Part shown: piece by piece, positions 7,623-14,753 of the stretch | Position numbering within the stretch: position 1 is the stretch's first letter | How the letters are laid out: every line of letters starts with the position of its first letter | Origin: a virus | IMG/VR virus record: IMGVR_UViG_3300011414_000002 | Location: 1 to 23,832 of that record | Strand: one strand, 5' to 3' | Length of the DNA: 23,832 bases | Position numbers and translations under genes: made by a program | The notes under the pieces: generated by a model | Told to the model about the DNA's origin: nothing | The model's database searches: none | The model's input: only the letters and a program-made list of their open reading frames with translations

Positions 7623-8047
7623 AAGCCGTTCTCTGCGACATCGACAACACGCTCTCGCTCGCGAGCTGGCGCAACCAGTACAAGGGCGATTGGGACACCT
7701 ATCACAAGCTCTCGACTGATGATGAGCCGGTCAGTGAAATCATCGAAGCCGTCAACGCGCTGGCCGCCGCAGGCATAGCCGTCATCATCATCACGGCTAG
7801 ACCGGAGCGTTGGCGCGGCATTACAATCGAGTGGCTATCGCATCACCGGGTGGCCGGAGACGGTCTGTTGATGCGCCCGGATGATGACTGGCGACCGTCG
7901 CCAATTGTTAAGATGGAGCTGGCTGTGAGCCACTTCGGTCCAGACCTAGCTGACCACGTCTCGCTCGTCATCGATGACCGGGATGATGTGTTGGAGGCGT
8001 TCCGCGCGTTAGGCATAACCTGTATTCAATCGTGGGTGGGCAAATGA
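7619..8047 (+). CDS. HAD-superfamily phosphatase, PNK 3'-phosphatase-like
   Basis: Protein of 142 aa with all four HAD motifs: DIDNT (D7 nucleophile, D9 acid/base), IIITARP (motif II), a Lys in IVKMEL (motif III) and VIDDRDD (motif IV). Size and motif spacing resemble the phosphatase domain of T4-type polynucleotide kinase and phage 5'-nucleotidases. If it removes 3' or cyclic phosphates, it could act on the cyclic-phosphate ends made by the downstream hammerhead RNAs; that link is speculation. It overlaps thyX and the next gene by ATGA. Confidence 0.82.
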   Translation: MKAVLCDIDNTLSLASWRNQYKGDWDTYHKLSTDDEPVSEIIEAVNALAAAGIAVIIITARPERWRGITIEWLSHHRVAGDGLLMRPDDDWRPSPIVKMELAVSHFGPDLADHVSLVIDDRDDVLEAFRALGITCIQSWVGK

Positions 8048-8448
8048 AGGTTCCAGAACGTCTCGCGGCTCTCGGTCAGCTGTTCGAGGAGCGCAACAAG
8101 CTCTATGGCGACAACTACAAGAATTTTGGGAAGGTCATGATTGGCCTCTTCCCGAAGGGCGTCAACCTAGCGACGGAGGAGGAGTTCAACCGCTTCTGTC
8201 TATTTGTCCAAATCGTTCACAAGGTATCGCGTTATGCGCAAGCGATGCGCGACGGCCACGCTGACTCGCTAGACGACTTGTCGGTGTACGCGCAGATGCT
8301 GCAGGAGTATGACTATGATTCGCGTGAAGATAAATCTCCCGTTGGATATGTACAACCGGGCATACAGTATCGCTGGGAGGAGAAAGACAAATCTGAGCGC
8401 GCTGATCCGAAAGGCGCTATCTTCAGAAATCGAAAGGGCAAGCGATGA
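8044..8448 (+). CDS. MazG-like / DUF6378-type protein
   Basis: Protein of 134 aa. The all-alpha core has the look of phage nucleotide pyrophosphohydrolase-like proteins: LFEERNKLYGDNYKNFG, VQIVHKVSRYAQAM and DSLDDLSVYAQMLQEYD. Members of this group act, or are assumed to act, on nucleotides. The core ends near residue 91. The remaining 43 residues overlap a ribbon-helix-helix gene in another frame and look like overprinted sequence. Start by ATGA overlap. Confidence 0.7.
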   Translation: MKVPERLAALGQLFEERNKLYGDNYKNFGKVMIGLFPKGVNLATEEEFNRFCLFVQIVHKVSRYAQAMRDGHADSLDDLSVYAQMLQEYDYDSREDKSPVGYVQPGIQYRWEEKDKSERADPKGAIFRNRKGKR

Positions 8449-8560
8449 CACCGGAGATAATTCCCTACAGGGACCATGTTGTGATCGAGGGTCAGGTGGT
8501 GAAGCGCAAGAACCTCTCGCCGCTCCAATGGCTGGAGTTTTGGGAACGCCAGATGGATAA
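8315..8560 (+). CDS. Ribbon-helix-helix DNA-binding protein in an overlap
   Basis: Product of 81 aa whose first 45 residues read as a classic MetJ/Arc/CopG fold: a strand MIRVKINLPLD, helix MYNRAYSIAGRRK, then NLSALIRKALSSEIER. AGGAG at 8303-8307 is 7 nt before the ATG. The gene lies wholly over the end of the MazG-like gene and the first 116 nt of the next gene, in the third frame. Residues after about 50 look overprinted. A small regulator of this operon is a reasonable inference. The domain pattern and ribosome-binding site make it real despite the overlap. Confidence 0.65.
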   Translation: MIRVKINLPLDMYNRAYSIAGRRKTNLSALIRKALSSEIERASDDTGDNSLQGPCCDRGSGGEAQEPLAAPMAGVLGTPDG

Positions 8561-8642
8561 CCTGATGCTCGACGCACGGGCGGAAGGCTATGAGGAAGGC
8601 TTTGAGGCCGGTTATGAAAAAGGAAAGGAAGATGCGCTATGA
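8445..8642 (+). CDS. Hypothetical small acidic protein (65 aa)
   Basis: Not recognised. Begins by ATGA overlap with the MazG-like gene. The C-terminal half carries a repeated pattern EGYEEGFEAGYEKGKE, typical of helical phage accessory proteins. Ends by ATGA overlap with the next gene, so coupled in translation. Confidence 0.7.
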   Translation: MTPEIIPYRDHVVIEGQVVKRKNLSPLQWLEFWERQMDNLMLDARAEGYEEGFEAGYEKGKEDAL

Positions 8643-8992
8643 GCGACAATGACGTAATCACGATGCATTCGCCGGGAGGCGGCGTATTGCTGATCATCAA
8701 GACGGATGGCACCATCGTGTTTGGTCCCAACTTCACGACCACGGACGCGGCATCGCTCGAATTCTGGAACATCTTGAAGGCGCAGTTTCCCGGCTTCCGC
8801 GCCAAGGAGCTGTTCCCGGATGAGACCCACCGCGACCGGATCGCGCGGGCGCTCTACAATGCCGACTGGCAAGGCTCCCCAAACCAACGGCAAATGTCTG
8901 ACGCTCACTTCGAGCGGATGAAGTCAGTCATGTACGACAAGATGGCGACGGCGGTGATCAGCGAGTTGAACCGTGATCGCGTTCGTCTTTGA
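8639..8992 (+). CDS. Hypothetical protein (117 aa)
   Basis: Not recognised. N-terminal beta-rich part (GGGVLLIIKTDGTIVFGPNF) and a helical C-terminus (ALYNADW to MSDAHFERMKSVMYDKMATAVISEL). ATGA overlap at the start and a 20 nt overlap with the exonuclease gene at the end place it inside the replication operon. Confidence 0.65.
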   Translation: MSDNDVITMHSPGGGVLLIIKTDGTIVFGPNFTTTDAASLEFWNILKAQFPGFRAKELFPDETHRDRIARALYNADWQGSPNQRQMSDAHFERMKSVMYDKMATAVISELNRDRVRL

Positions 8993-9509
8993 TACGGAGA
9001 CAACAGCACTAATCGAAAACCGGACGGTGCGGGATGAGATGCTGCCGGAGGTCATAGAATTCTATGGGTGTGTGGCAGACCTATCGAGCGGGGAGATACT
9101 CAACCAAGTTGAGTATCTAATCAAACCGCGCCGTCCGGTCCCAGAGCTGGTGACGAAGATCACCGGGCTGACAACTGAGCAACTGGCCTCCGCTCCTTCG
9201 TGGGCGGAGGTCTTTCCGTCGATCAGGGAATTGATTGAGGCGTCAGAGGCGGTCATCGCTCACAATCTTTCTTTCGACAAAGAAGTGGTAGACATCGAGT
9301 GCGGGAGGATTGGGGCGACGGTACGTTGGCCGGTCGACCTGATATGTACGGTCGAGCAGTCGCTCCACATCAAAGGCATCCGGCTTTCCATGACGCACCT
9401 TCACGAATATCTTTTTGGGGAAGGCTTCGAGGGTGCTCACCGCGCGCGAACCGACACGATGGCGCTCCTCCGTTGCTCAACGGAAATGTTCAAGAGAGGT
9501 TGGCTATGA
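8973..9509 (+). CDS. DnaQ-like 3'-5' exonuclease (proofreading type)
   Basis: Protein of 178 aa in the DEDD exonuclease superfamily. Exo I DTET (D7, E9), Exo II AHNLSFD (H97, D102) and Exo III HRARTD (H156, D161) make it the DEDDh type. It starts with GTG at 8973, giving MIAFVFDTET directly. It resembles the epsilon subunit, and the DnaE-type polymerase encoded 0.35 kb downstream has no exonuclease domain, so this is probably its separate proofreader. Confidence 0.9.
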   Translation: MIAFVFDTETTALIENRTVRDEMLPEVIEFYGCVADLSSGEILNQVEYLIKPRRPVPELVTKITGLTTEQLASAPSWAEVFPSIRELIEASEAVIAHNLSFDKEVVDIECGRIGATVRWPVDLICTVEQSLHIKGIRLSMTHLHEYLFGEGFEGAHRARTDTMALLRCSTEMFKRGWL

Positions 9510-9712
9510 GCGACATCGTAGAACGGCTGCATGATCTGCTGACGGCAGTCTTGACCGAGTTTCAACGCGCGGTGATAATCGAAGCTGTAGACGAGATTGG
9601 GCGGCTACGGATTGCTTTGCGGCTCGCAATCAAATCCGGCACGGCCAAAACCGAATTGTTGCAAAAGGCTGCTGACGAAATCGAGCGGCTGGAGTCAGAG
9701 GTCACCAGATGA
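9506..9712 (+). CDS. Hypothetical small helical protein (68 aa)
   Basis: Not recognised. Entirely helical, with a coiled-coil-like C-terminus (LLQKAADEIERLESEVTR). ATGA overlaps on both sides place it in the replication operon. Could be a small oligomeric adaptor; no function claimed. Confidence 0.65.
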   Translation: MSDIVERLHDLLTAVLTEFQRAVIIEAVDEIGRLRIALRLAIKSGTAKTELLQKAADEIERLESEVTR

Positions 9713-9864
9713 AACGCAAGCCCGGTAACAGTCGATTGGTTTACGATAAGAAGCGGCGAACGATCATCACCATTTGGACGCCATGGTGGAAGCGTGCGTG
9801 GCATCCTTACGCGATAGGGATGTTGGCTGTGGCTATCATCGTCTTGATATTGATGCTGCTATGA
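9709..9864 (+). CDS. Small single-TM membrane protein (51 aa)
   Basis: Short gene framed by ATGA overlaps with both neighbours. A basic N-terminus with KKRR is followed by WTPWWKRAWHPYAIG and one C-terminal membrane segment (MLAVAIIVLILMLL). Orientation is probably N-in by the positive-inside rule. It lies directly before the polymerase gene. Function unknown. Confidence 0.65.
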   Translation: MKRKPGNSRLVYDKKRRTIITIWTPWWKRAWHPYAIGMLAVAIIVLILMLL

Positions 9865-12710
9865 TCCGCACTGGCTACAGCTTCAATTCGGCAGTCGGCC
9901 ATCTCAAAGATGTGATGTCCCGGCTGGTCGAGATAGGTTGGACGGTCGCGCCAATAGCCGATACCAACAACACATTCGCTTTCGTGAAATGGACGAAGCT
10001 CGCGAAGAAAGCCGGACTGCGCCCGGTCTATGGGGTGGAGCTTCCGATCAGCGAGCACATCGGCAAGAAGCGTCAAGTGCTCGACTGGTGGACGTTCCTC
10101 GCCAAAGATAGCCTCCGGCCGCTCCACGATCTGATCGAGGAGGCGACTGACGAGATGGGCCTCACCTACCCTTCCGCGCTGGCCGCGAAAGGCGTCATCA
10201 AAATCTCCGGGCCAGCGGTTCGCGTCGACCAGCTCCGCCCGGTGGATGACTTCTACATGGGGCTGTCTCCCGCGCTCCCGCGCGCGCTTAGGAAAGTCTC
10301 CGGCTTTCCGAAGCTCGCTATGAACGCCAACCGCTACCCGCGCGAGACTGATCTGGAATTCTACCGGGTGCTGCTCGGCAAGTTTCGCTCCTCCTCTCAG
10401 ACCTATCCGCAACACATCCTCTCCGATCAAGAATGGCTCGCCATCATGAAGGATGAGGAGGCGCTGAGCAACCGCGACCGGGTGCTGGCGTCCTGTACTG
10501 CTCCGCTGAGGAAGGCCAAGCTGATCGTCCCGGAGAAGCCGCTGACGCTTCGAGAGATGTGTGAGGAGGGTGCTAAAAGGTTAGGTGTGGACCTTTCCAA
10601 CCCGGTCTATGCTCAGCGGCTAGACCGCGAGCTGGCGCTGATCGATGAGAAGCAATTTGAAGACTATTTTTATGTGATCGCTGACCTGATGGATTTCGCC
10701 CGCACCCGGATGATCGTTGGTCCCGCGCGCGGAAGCTCCTGCGGCTCTCTGGTCTGCTACCTGCTCGGCATCACAGCCATCGATCCCATTCCGTTTAACT
10801 TACTATTTGAAAGATTCATCGACACGACGCGGACTGACCTCCCGGATATTGACCTGGACTTTTCCGATACCAACCGCCATAAGATTTTCGAGTACATCGA
10901 ACAGAAATACGGCTATGGACGCTCCGCCCGGTTGGGGACTGTCGGTCGCTTCCTCCCGCGCTCCGTTCTCAGTCAGGCTGGTGTCGCGCTCCGCATCCCA
11001 AAGTGGAAGATCGAAAAGGTTCTTGACAACATCATCGTCCGGTCTTCCGGCGATAGCCGCGCGCTCCAGCAGCTTGAGGACACGCTCCGGGAGCGAGACG
11101 CTGGCCAAAGGCTACTGAAAGATCACCCTGAGATTTTGATAGCGGCGAAGATGGAAGGCCACCCGTCAGTCTCCTCCCAGCACGCAGCCGGTATCGTCCT
11201 AACCCAAGAGCCGGTGCGGGAGTTTGTCGCGGTCGACGCCAAGACCAAATGCGCGATGTGCGATAAGAAAGACGCTGAGGAACTCAACCTGTTGAAGATT
11301 GACGCGCTGGGGCTGACGCAGCTTTCGATTTTCGAGCGCACGCTGGAGCTGATCGGTCGACCGCCAACCTCAGCCGCCCGGTTCCTCGAACAGCTCCCGC
11401 TCGATGACGTGAAGGCGTTCAACGTTCTTAACGCAGGGCACTTCGCCGGCATCTTTCAGTTCATGGGCAGCGCGCTTAAGTCTCTCACCCGGCAGGTGAC
11501 GATAACCTCGATCAGCGACATCATCGCCATCACCGCGCTGGCGCGTCCCGGACCACTCGCCTCCGGCGGAGCGCAGGACTGGTGCAACCGGAAGAATGGC
11601 GCTGAGGTCACGCTGCCGCATCCGATCTTTGAACCGTATCTCCGGGACACGCTAGGCGTCGTGATGTACCAAGAGCAGGTGATGCGCATCGGGCGGGAGG
11701 TTGGCGACCTGTCGTGGGAAGACGTCACCGCGCTCCGGAAGGCGATGAGCCGGAGCCTTGGCAAAGAATTCTTCAACCAGTATGGCGACCGCTGGAAGGA
11801 TGCCGCAGAGAAGAAAGGCGTGCCGCGTTCCGTGCTTGATAAGGTCTGGGACGATCTTTGCGCCTATGGGTCGTGGAGCTTCAACGCCTCCCACGCCGTC
11901 GCCTATGGCTTCGTCTCATACTGGTGCTGCTGGCTGAAGGCTCACCACCCGGTCGAGTTTGCCGCCGCCACGCTCGATGCTGAGAGCGATCCGATGCGAC
12001 AGATCCAACTCCTTCGCGAGCTGAAGGCGGAAGGCATCGGCTATGTGGCAGTCGACCGTGAGCGAAGCGAGACGCGGTGGCTGCCTGCTGGCGATACGCT
12101 GATTGGACCGCTCACAAATATCAAAGGCATCGGACCACGCAAGGTGGTCGAAATAATGGAGCACCGGCGCGATGGAACGGAGCTGAAGCCTGCTCTCAAG
12201 AAACTACTCGACGCGGCGAAAACGCCAATTGATAGCATCTACCCGGTCGCTGATCGCTTCGCGCAACTCCGCCATACGCTGCCATTCGAGATAACCCGCG
12301 ACATCACTCCGGTGATCGACATCCAACCCGGCTTTGAAGGCATCGTCCAGACTGTCGCAGTCGCCATTCGTATCGTCCCGCGAGATGAGAATGAAGAAAT
12401 CCTAATCGCCAAACGCGGCGGTCGCCGCGCCCATGGACAGACGCGCTACCTCAACTTGTTCGTCCAAGACGACAGCGATGAAATCTATTGCAAGATTTCC
12501 ACGCGCGACTTTGAGCGGCTAGGTCTTCCTGTGATCGAAAAAGGGCGCAAAGGCAAATCGCTCTACATTCTCAACGGCTGGGTGCCGCGCGACTTCAGGA
12601 TGATTCAAATCCGACAGATAACCTACGTTGGAGATATGGATGATGATCGACGGCAATCTGGGAGCGATCTTCCAGAAGAAGCTGCCGCTGGTTCATTGGC
12701 AGCGAATTGA
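9861..12710 (+). CDS. dnaE: DNA polymerase III alpha-type polymerase (DnaE-like)
   Basis: Replicative C-family polymerase of 949 aa. The true start at 9861 is set by the ATGA overlap; the longer open frame upstream runs over the small membrane-protein gene. Motifs: GPARGSSCGSLVCYLLGI (about 288-304), PDIDLDF (328-334, catalytic D329 and D331), HAAGIVL, LLKIDALGL (third Asp near 481), ALARPGPLASGG, YQEQVMRI, SFNASHAVAYGFVSYW, and a C-terminal OB-like region. The N-terminal PHP domain keeps its outline (GYSFNS to LRPVYGVEL), but metal ligands seen in HSDYS and TDHGN are replaced (RTGYS, ADTNN). It is therefore probably inactive as a nuclease. Proofreading is likely given by the DnaQ-like gene upstream. 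Confidence 0.93.
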   Translation: MIRTGYSFNSAVGHLKDVMSRLVEIGWTVAPIADTNNTFAFVKWTKLAKKAGLRPVYGVELPISEHIGKKRQVLDWWTFLAKDSLRPLHDLIEEATDEMGLTYPSALAAKGVIKISGPAVRVDQLRPVDDFYMGLSPALPRALRKVSGFPKLAMNANRYPRETDLEFYRVLLGKFRSSSQTYPQHILSDQEWLAIMKDEEALSNRDRVLASCTAPLRKAKLIVPEKPLTLREMCEEGAKRLGVDLSNPVYAQRLDRELALIDEKQFEDYFYVIADLMDFARTRMIVGPARGSSCGSLVCYLLGITAIDPIPFNLLFERFIDTTRTDLPDIDLDFSDTNRHKIFEYIEQKYGYGRSARLGTVGRFLPRSVLSQAGVALRIPKWKIEKVLDNIIVRSSGDSRALQQLEDTLRERDAGQRLLKDHPEILIAAKMEGHPSVSSQHAAGIVLTQEPVREFVAVDAKTKCAMCDKKDAEELNLLKIDALGLTQLSIFERTLELIGRPPTSAARFLEQLPLDDVKAFNVLNAGHFAGIFQFMGSALKSLTRQVTITSISDIIAITALARPGPLASGGAQDWCNRKNGAEVTLPHPIFEPYLRDTLGVVMYQEQVMRIGREVGDLSWEDVTALRKAMSRSLGKEFFNQYGDRWKDAAEKKGVPRSVLDKVWDDLCAYGSWSFNASHAVAYGFVSYWCCWLKAHHPVEFAAATLDAESDPMRQIQLLRELKAEGIGYVAVDRERSETRWLPAGDTLIGPLTNIKGIGPRKVVEIMEHRRDGTELKPALKKLLDAAKTPIDSIYPVADRFAQLRHTLPFEITRDITPVIDIQPGFEGIVQTVAVAIRIVPRDENEEILIAKRGGRRAHGQTRYLNLFVQDDSDEIYCKISTRDFERLGLPVIEKGRKGKSLYILNGWVPRDFRMIQIRQITYVGDMDDDRRQSGSDLPEEAAAGSLAAN

Positions 12711-13029
12711 GACTGGTGGAACCGGACGCGGCATCCCGGATTTGAACGGATGCTATGCTGGCGTCGAAGTCTGGATTGAGAATAAGAAAGTCAGCGGCCA
12801 CAAAGTCCACACGATGGACCCACAACAGGTTGCTTGGTTAGAGCGGCGCGTGCGTTATGGCGGTCGCGCGTTTGTCGCTGCGCGCAAAGTTGAGACGAAT
12901 GAATTTTGGTTGTTGCCGGCTTCGTCCGCGCGTCTCCTCCTCGATAAGCAGCGCGTGATGGATGTTCCGTTCCTCTACTATGGCCATGACTGGCGGCAAA
13001 TCGCTTCGATCCTTTTTGGACCAGTTTAG
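12640..13029 (+). CDS. PD-(D/E)XK nuclease, VRR-NUC / resolvase-like
   Basis: Protein of 129 aa. Catalytic core GIPDLNG (D34) followed by VEVWIENKK (E47, K49), the D...ExK pattern of VRR-NUC and Holliday-junction-resolvase-like phage nucleases. QQVAWLERRVRYGGRAFVAAR follows, as in the family. The ATG at 12640 has GGAG upstream; it overlaps the polymerase end by 71 nt. Probably resolves branched replication or recombination DNA. Last gene before a promoter-type gap. Confidence 0.8.
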   Translation: MMIDGNLGAIFQKKLPLVHWQRIETGGTGRGIPDLNGCYAGVEVWIENKKVSGHKVHTMDPQQVAWLERRVRYGGRAFVAARKVETNEFWLLPASSARLLLDKQRVMDVPFLYYGHDWRQIASILFGPV

Positions 13030-13347
13030 CCTCCCGGCCCAGGCTTTCCCGGCAGTCCCGGAAGTGACCCACCGCTAAGTGGTTGATCCCGGCTATGAAC
13101 TTTTCCTCTTTTTTCGCAATTTTTTTGTTTTCAAAAAATCAGAAAAGGAGGATATTTAACTCAAGAAAAAGAAACGCCATACAGACTTCGCCCTCACAGT
13201 GGCTCCCCCGAAAAGGAGCGGTTACGGGAAGGGACGGAGAGTGCGCGGAGTAAAGGCAAAAAGTTAAGCGCCAGTTTCCTTCCGGTCTTACTCCTTCGCG
13301 AGCGAGAGGAAGAGGCGGTCAAAACAGAAAGCCCACGCGCACTCTAA
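13030..13347. other. Non-coding gap with AT-rich hairpin, likely promoter region of the ribozyme operon
   Basis: Follows the nuclease gene. Contains CCAC-CGCTAA-GTGG just after the stop. Then comes a markedly T-rich block with TTTTTTG (13121-13127) pairing with CAAAAAA (13132-13138), flanked by CTTTTC (13100-13105) and GAAAAG (13142-13147). Further on is a GCTCC/GGAGC hairpin near 13202-13220. An AGGAGGAT at about 13147 has no good start codon after it. A 52-codon frame at 13095-13253 lacks a ribosome-binding site and was not annotated. A promoter here would serve the accessory operon; no clean -35/-10 pair could be assigned. Confidence 0.5.
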
Positions 13348-13425
13348 GGCGAAACGAAAAGAGCGGCGGAAAATTCTCCGCCGCTTTTTTCGTCCGGCCG
13401 GGTGGCTCCCGGTCGCTGATGAGCC
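13348..13425 (+). ncRNA. Type II hammerhead ribozyme 1 (terminator-like stem III)
   Basis: Core: GGC (13348-13350), GAAAC (13351-13355), long stem III 13356-13370/13377-13391 with loop AAATTC, GTC (13392-13394), stem I 13395-13415 with loop TGGCT, CTGATGA (13416-13422), GCC (13423-13425). Predicted cleavage is after C13394. Stem III has 15 pairs instead of 5-6, and its GC-rich part ends in CTTTTTTC, so it also looks like an intrinsic terminator. It lies before the peptidase gene, whose ribosome-binding site AGGAGGA follows at once. Stem II is open and only 3 bp. Confidence 0.92.
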
Positions 13426-13446
13426 AGCCATTAGGAGGAAGATACG

Positions 13447-13926
13447 ATGCCAAAGATTCAGACGACAGGCTTCAGCGTAGACTTCATGAACCTTCAGCGT
13501 GAGTCGCAGTACCGCTTCAACGAGACGAACGATTGCACGGTGAAGGCTCTCGCGATAGCGTGTGAGCTTCCTTACTCCACCGCCCACGCGCTTCTGAAAG
13601 CGAAGGGACGGAAAGACCGCCACGGCTTCCACATGTACAAAGTTTATGACGTGGCGCGCGAGCTTGGGTTTGAAGAGAGGCGGATTTGGGATCACCAAGA
13701 GTTCATCTCAAAGTATCCCGGCATCCACAAGAACCTTCGGCACGTGACGACGCATCACCCGCGTCGTTTCCCGAAGGCGTTTGATCCTTCGAAGACCTAC
13801 ATGCTGCTGACGACCGGCGGACGTCACGTGCTAGTCGTTAAGGGCGGCAAGGTCCACGATTGGACGGTTAACACCTCGATGAGGATTAGCTCCATCGTCG
13901 AGATCGTAAGGCGAAACGCGGCATGA
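13447..13926 (+). CDS. Papain-like / C39-type cysteine peptidase candidate
   Basis: Protein of 159 aa. NDCTVKALAIA places C30 at the head of a helix, as in papain-like enzymes. GGRHVLVVKGGKVHDW supplies H127 and D138 on adjacent strands, so C-H-D forms a plausible triad. No signal peptide, so it should act in the cytoplasm. It might process phage or host proteins, or be a transglutaminase-like member. AGGAGGA precedes the ATG. Its last codons lie inside ribozyme 2: the stop TGA (13924-13926) is in the stem III loop, so RRNAA at the C-terminus is dictated by the ribozyme core. Confidence 0.7.
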   Translation: MPKIQTTGFSVDFMNLQRESQYRFNETNDCTVKALAIACELPYSTAHALLKAKGRKDRHGFHMYKVYDVARELGFEERRIWDHQEFISKYPGIHKNLRHVTTHHPRRFPKAFDPSKTYMLLTTGGRHVLVVKGGKVHDWTVNTSMRISSIVEIVRRNAA

Positions 13927-13967
13927 GCGCCGCGTCCGGCCGGGTGGCACCCGGTCGCTGATGAGCC
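13910..13967 (+). ncRNA. Type II hammerhead ribozyme 2 (stop codon in loop III)
   Basis: GGC 13910-13912, GAAAC 13913-13917, stem III GCGGC/GCCGC (13918-13922/13929-13933) with loop ATGAGC, GTC 13934-13936, stem I 13937-13957 (9 bp closed by T-A, loop GGC), CTGATGA 13958-13964, GCC 13965-13967. Cleavage expected after C13936. The upstream gene's stop codon lies in loop III, so a terminating ribosome would cover GAAAC and stem III. Confidence 0.94.
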
Positions 13968-13986
13968 AGCCAACAGGAGACGGAAA

Positions 13987-14217
13987 ATGAACGTAAGGCA
14001 ACTCAAAGCCGCGCTTGAGCGGTTCGATGACGATGATGAAGTTTTCTTCTCTTACAACTATGGCGACCGTTCGCACACGATGGTCGCCGCTCCGGTCGCG
14101 CACGTCGAGGAGGAGGTTGTTGTCCACTCCGCCTATCACAATATGATGATGGTTGTGGGTGATGACGAACGCTATGATGACGACGATACGGCTGACGCGG
14201 TCGTGGTGCTGTCATGA
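13987..14217 (+). CDS. Conserved small phage protein (76 aa)
   Basis: MNVRQLKAALERFDDDDEV resembles the start of a widespread small phage/bacterial family in which a short helix with an acidic loop is followed by strands. The core VFFSYNYGDRSHTMVAAPV and acidic end DDERYDDDDTADAVVVLS fit that pattern. Function unknown. AGGAGA lies before the ATG; ATGA overlap with the next gene. Confidence 0.7.
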   Translation: MNVRQLKAALERFDDDDEVFFSYNYGDRSHTMVAAPVAHVEEEVVVHSAYHNMMMVVGDDERYDDDDTADAVVVLS

Positions 14218-14399
14218 ACCGCTATTTTGAATCGCGCGAGGAGCGCGCCAAGATGCGGATCGAACGGTTGGAGGAGAAGCTGAAACGACTTCAGGATGAG
14301 ATGGTTCACGACTATGACGCCATCCGCTCTACCAAGACCGCCATCGTGCGTTGGAAGAAAATCATTCGAGATATAGAAGAGGCGAAACGCGGCATCTAG
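14214..14399 (+). CDS. Small coiled-coil protein (61 aa)
   Basis: Highly charged helix throughout (EERAKMRIERLEEKLKRLQDEM). Start by ATGA overlap. The C-terminus EEAKRGI is encoded by ribozyme 3 sequence, and the stop TAG (14397-14399) spans the loop/stem III junction. Function unknown; likely oligomeric. Confidence 0.7.
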   Translation: MNRYFESREERAKMRIERLEEKLKRLQDEMVHDYDAIRSTKTAIVRWKKIIRDIEEAKRGI

Positions 14400-14437
14400 C
14401 CGCGTCCGGCCGGGTGGCTCCCGGTCGCTGATGAGCC
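14381..14437 (+). ncRNA. Type II hammerhead ribozyme 3 (stop codon in stem-loop III)
   Basis: GGC 14381-14383, GAAAC 14384-14388, stem III GCGGC/GCCGC (14389-14393/14399-14403) with loop ATCTA, GTC 14404-14406, stem I 14407-14427 with loop TGGCT, CTGATGA 14428-14434, GCC 14435-14437. Cleavage expected after C14406. Compared with copy 2, the loop differs but both stems are intact. The stop codon of the coiled-coil gene is inside the fold. Confidence 0.94.
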
Positions 14438-14455
14438 AGCCACAGGAGAAGGAAA

Positions 14456-14536
14456 ATGATCAGACTAGCATTCGAGGTTATCGCTTCGCTTCCAATCCCA
14501 CTCTTCATCTTCGCGCTTTGGCTTCTCACCAACTGA
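14456..14536 (+). CDS. Membrane micropeptide (26 aa)
   Basis: ATG 14456 follows AGGAGAAGG at ideal spacing right after ribozyme 3. The product is almost one membrane helix (ASLPIPLFIFALWLL) and stops at 14534-14536, 11 nt before the next start. Its strong ribosome-binding site and fit between neighbours argue that it is translated. Function unknown. Confidence 0.6.
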   Translation: MIRLAFEVIASLPIPLFIFALWLLTN

Positions 14537-14547
14537 AGGAGGGTAAC

Positions 14548-14751
14548 ATGCCGATCACAGTCAACACGTTCGACTATGAGTTCAGCCACGGTCGCTCTCC
14601 TCGCGGGCGCGGCCACTGGGCATTCTTCTTCGACCGCCGCGCGCGGATCGAAGATGCGTATTGGGTCGAAGGCTACTACACAGAGGCCAAGCGATTGGCC
14701 AGGCTGGAGGCTCAGCGTCGTGGCGTTTGTGAAGTCTTTGTAGGGAGCTGA
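14548..14751 (+). CDS. Hypothetical small protein (67 aa)
   Basis: GGAGGG precedes the ATG at 14548; an upstream in-frame ATG inside the ribozyme is rejected. The composition suggests a compact alpha/beta protein: PRGRGHWAFFFDRRARIEDA, then YYTEAKRLARLEAQRRG and CEVFVGS. It resembles small phage proteins of unknown function. Not recognised further. Confidence 0.65.
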   Translation: MPITVNTFDYEFSHGRSPRGRGHWAFFFDRRARIEDAYWVEGYYTEAKRLARLEAQRRGVCEVFVGS

Positions 14752-14753
14752 AG

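Noticed and set aside
7716-7730. CTGATGATGAG resembling the hammerhead core inside the HAD gene
   Set aside because: It is coding, has no GAAAC or GTC with stems at the right distance, and is explained by the protein sequence.
13095-13253. 52-codon open frame in the AT-rich gap
   Set aside because: No ribosome-binding site, composition follows the AT-rich hairpin, and it runs over likely promoter DNA.
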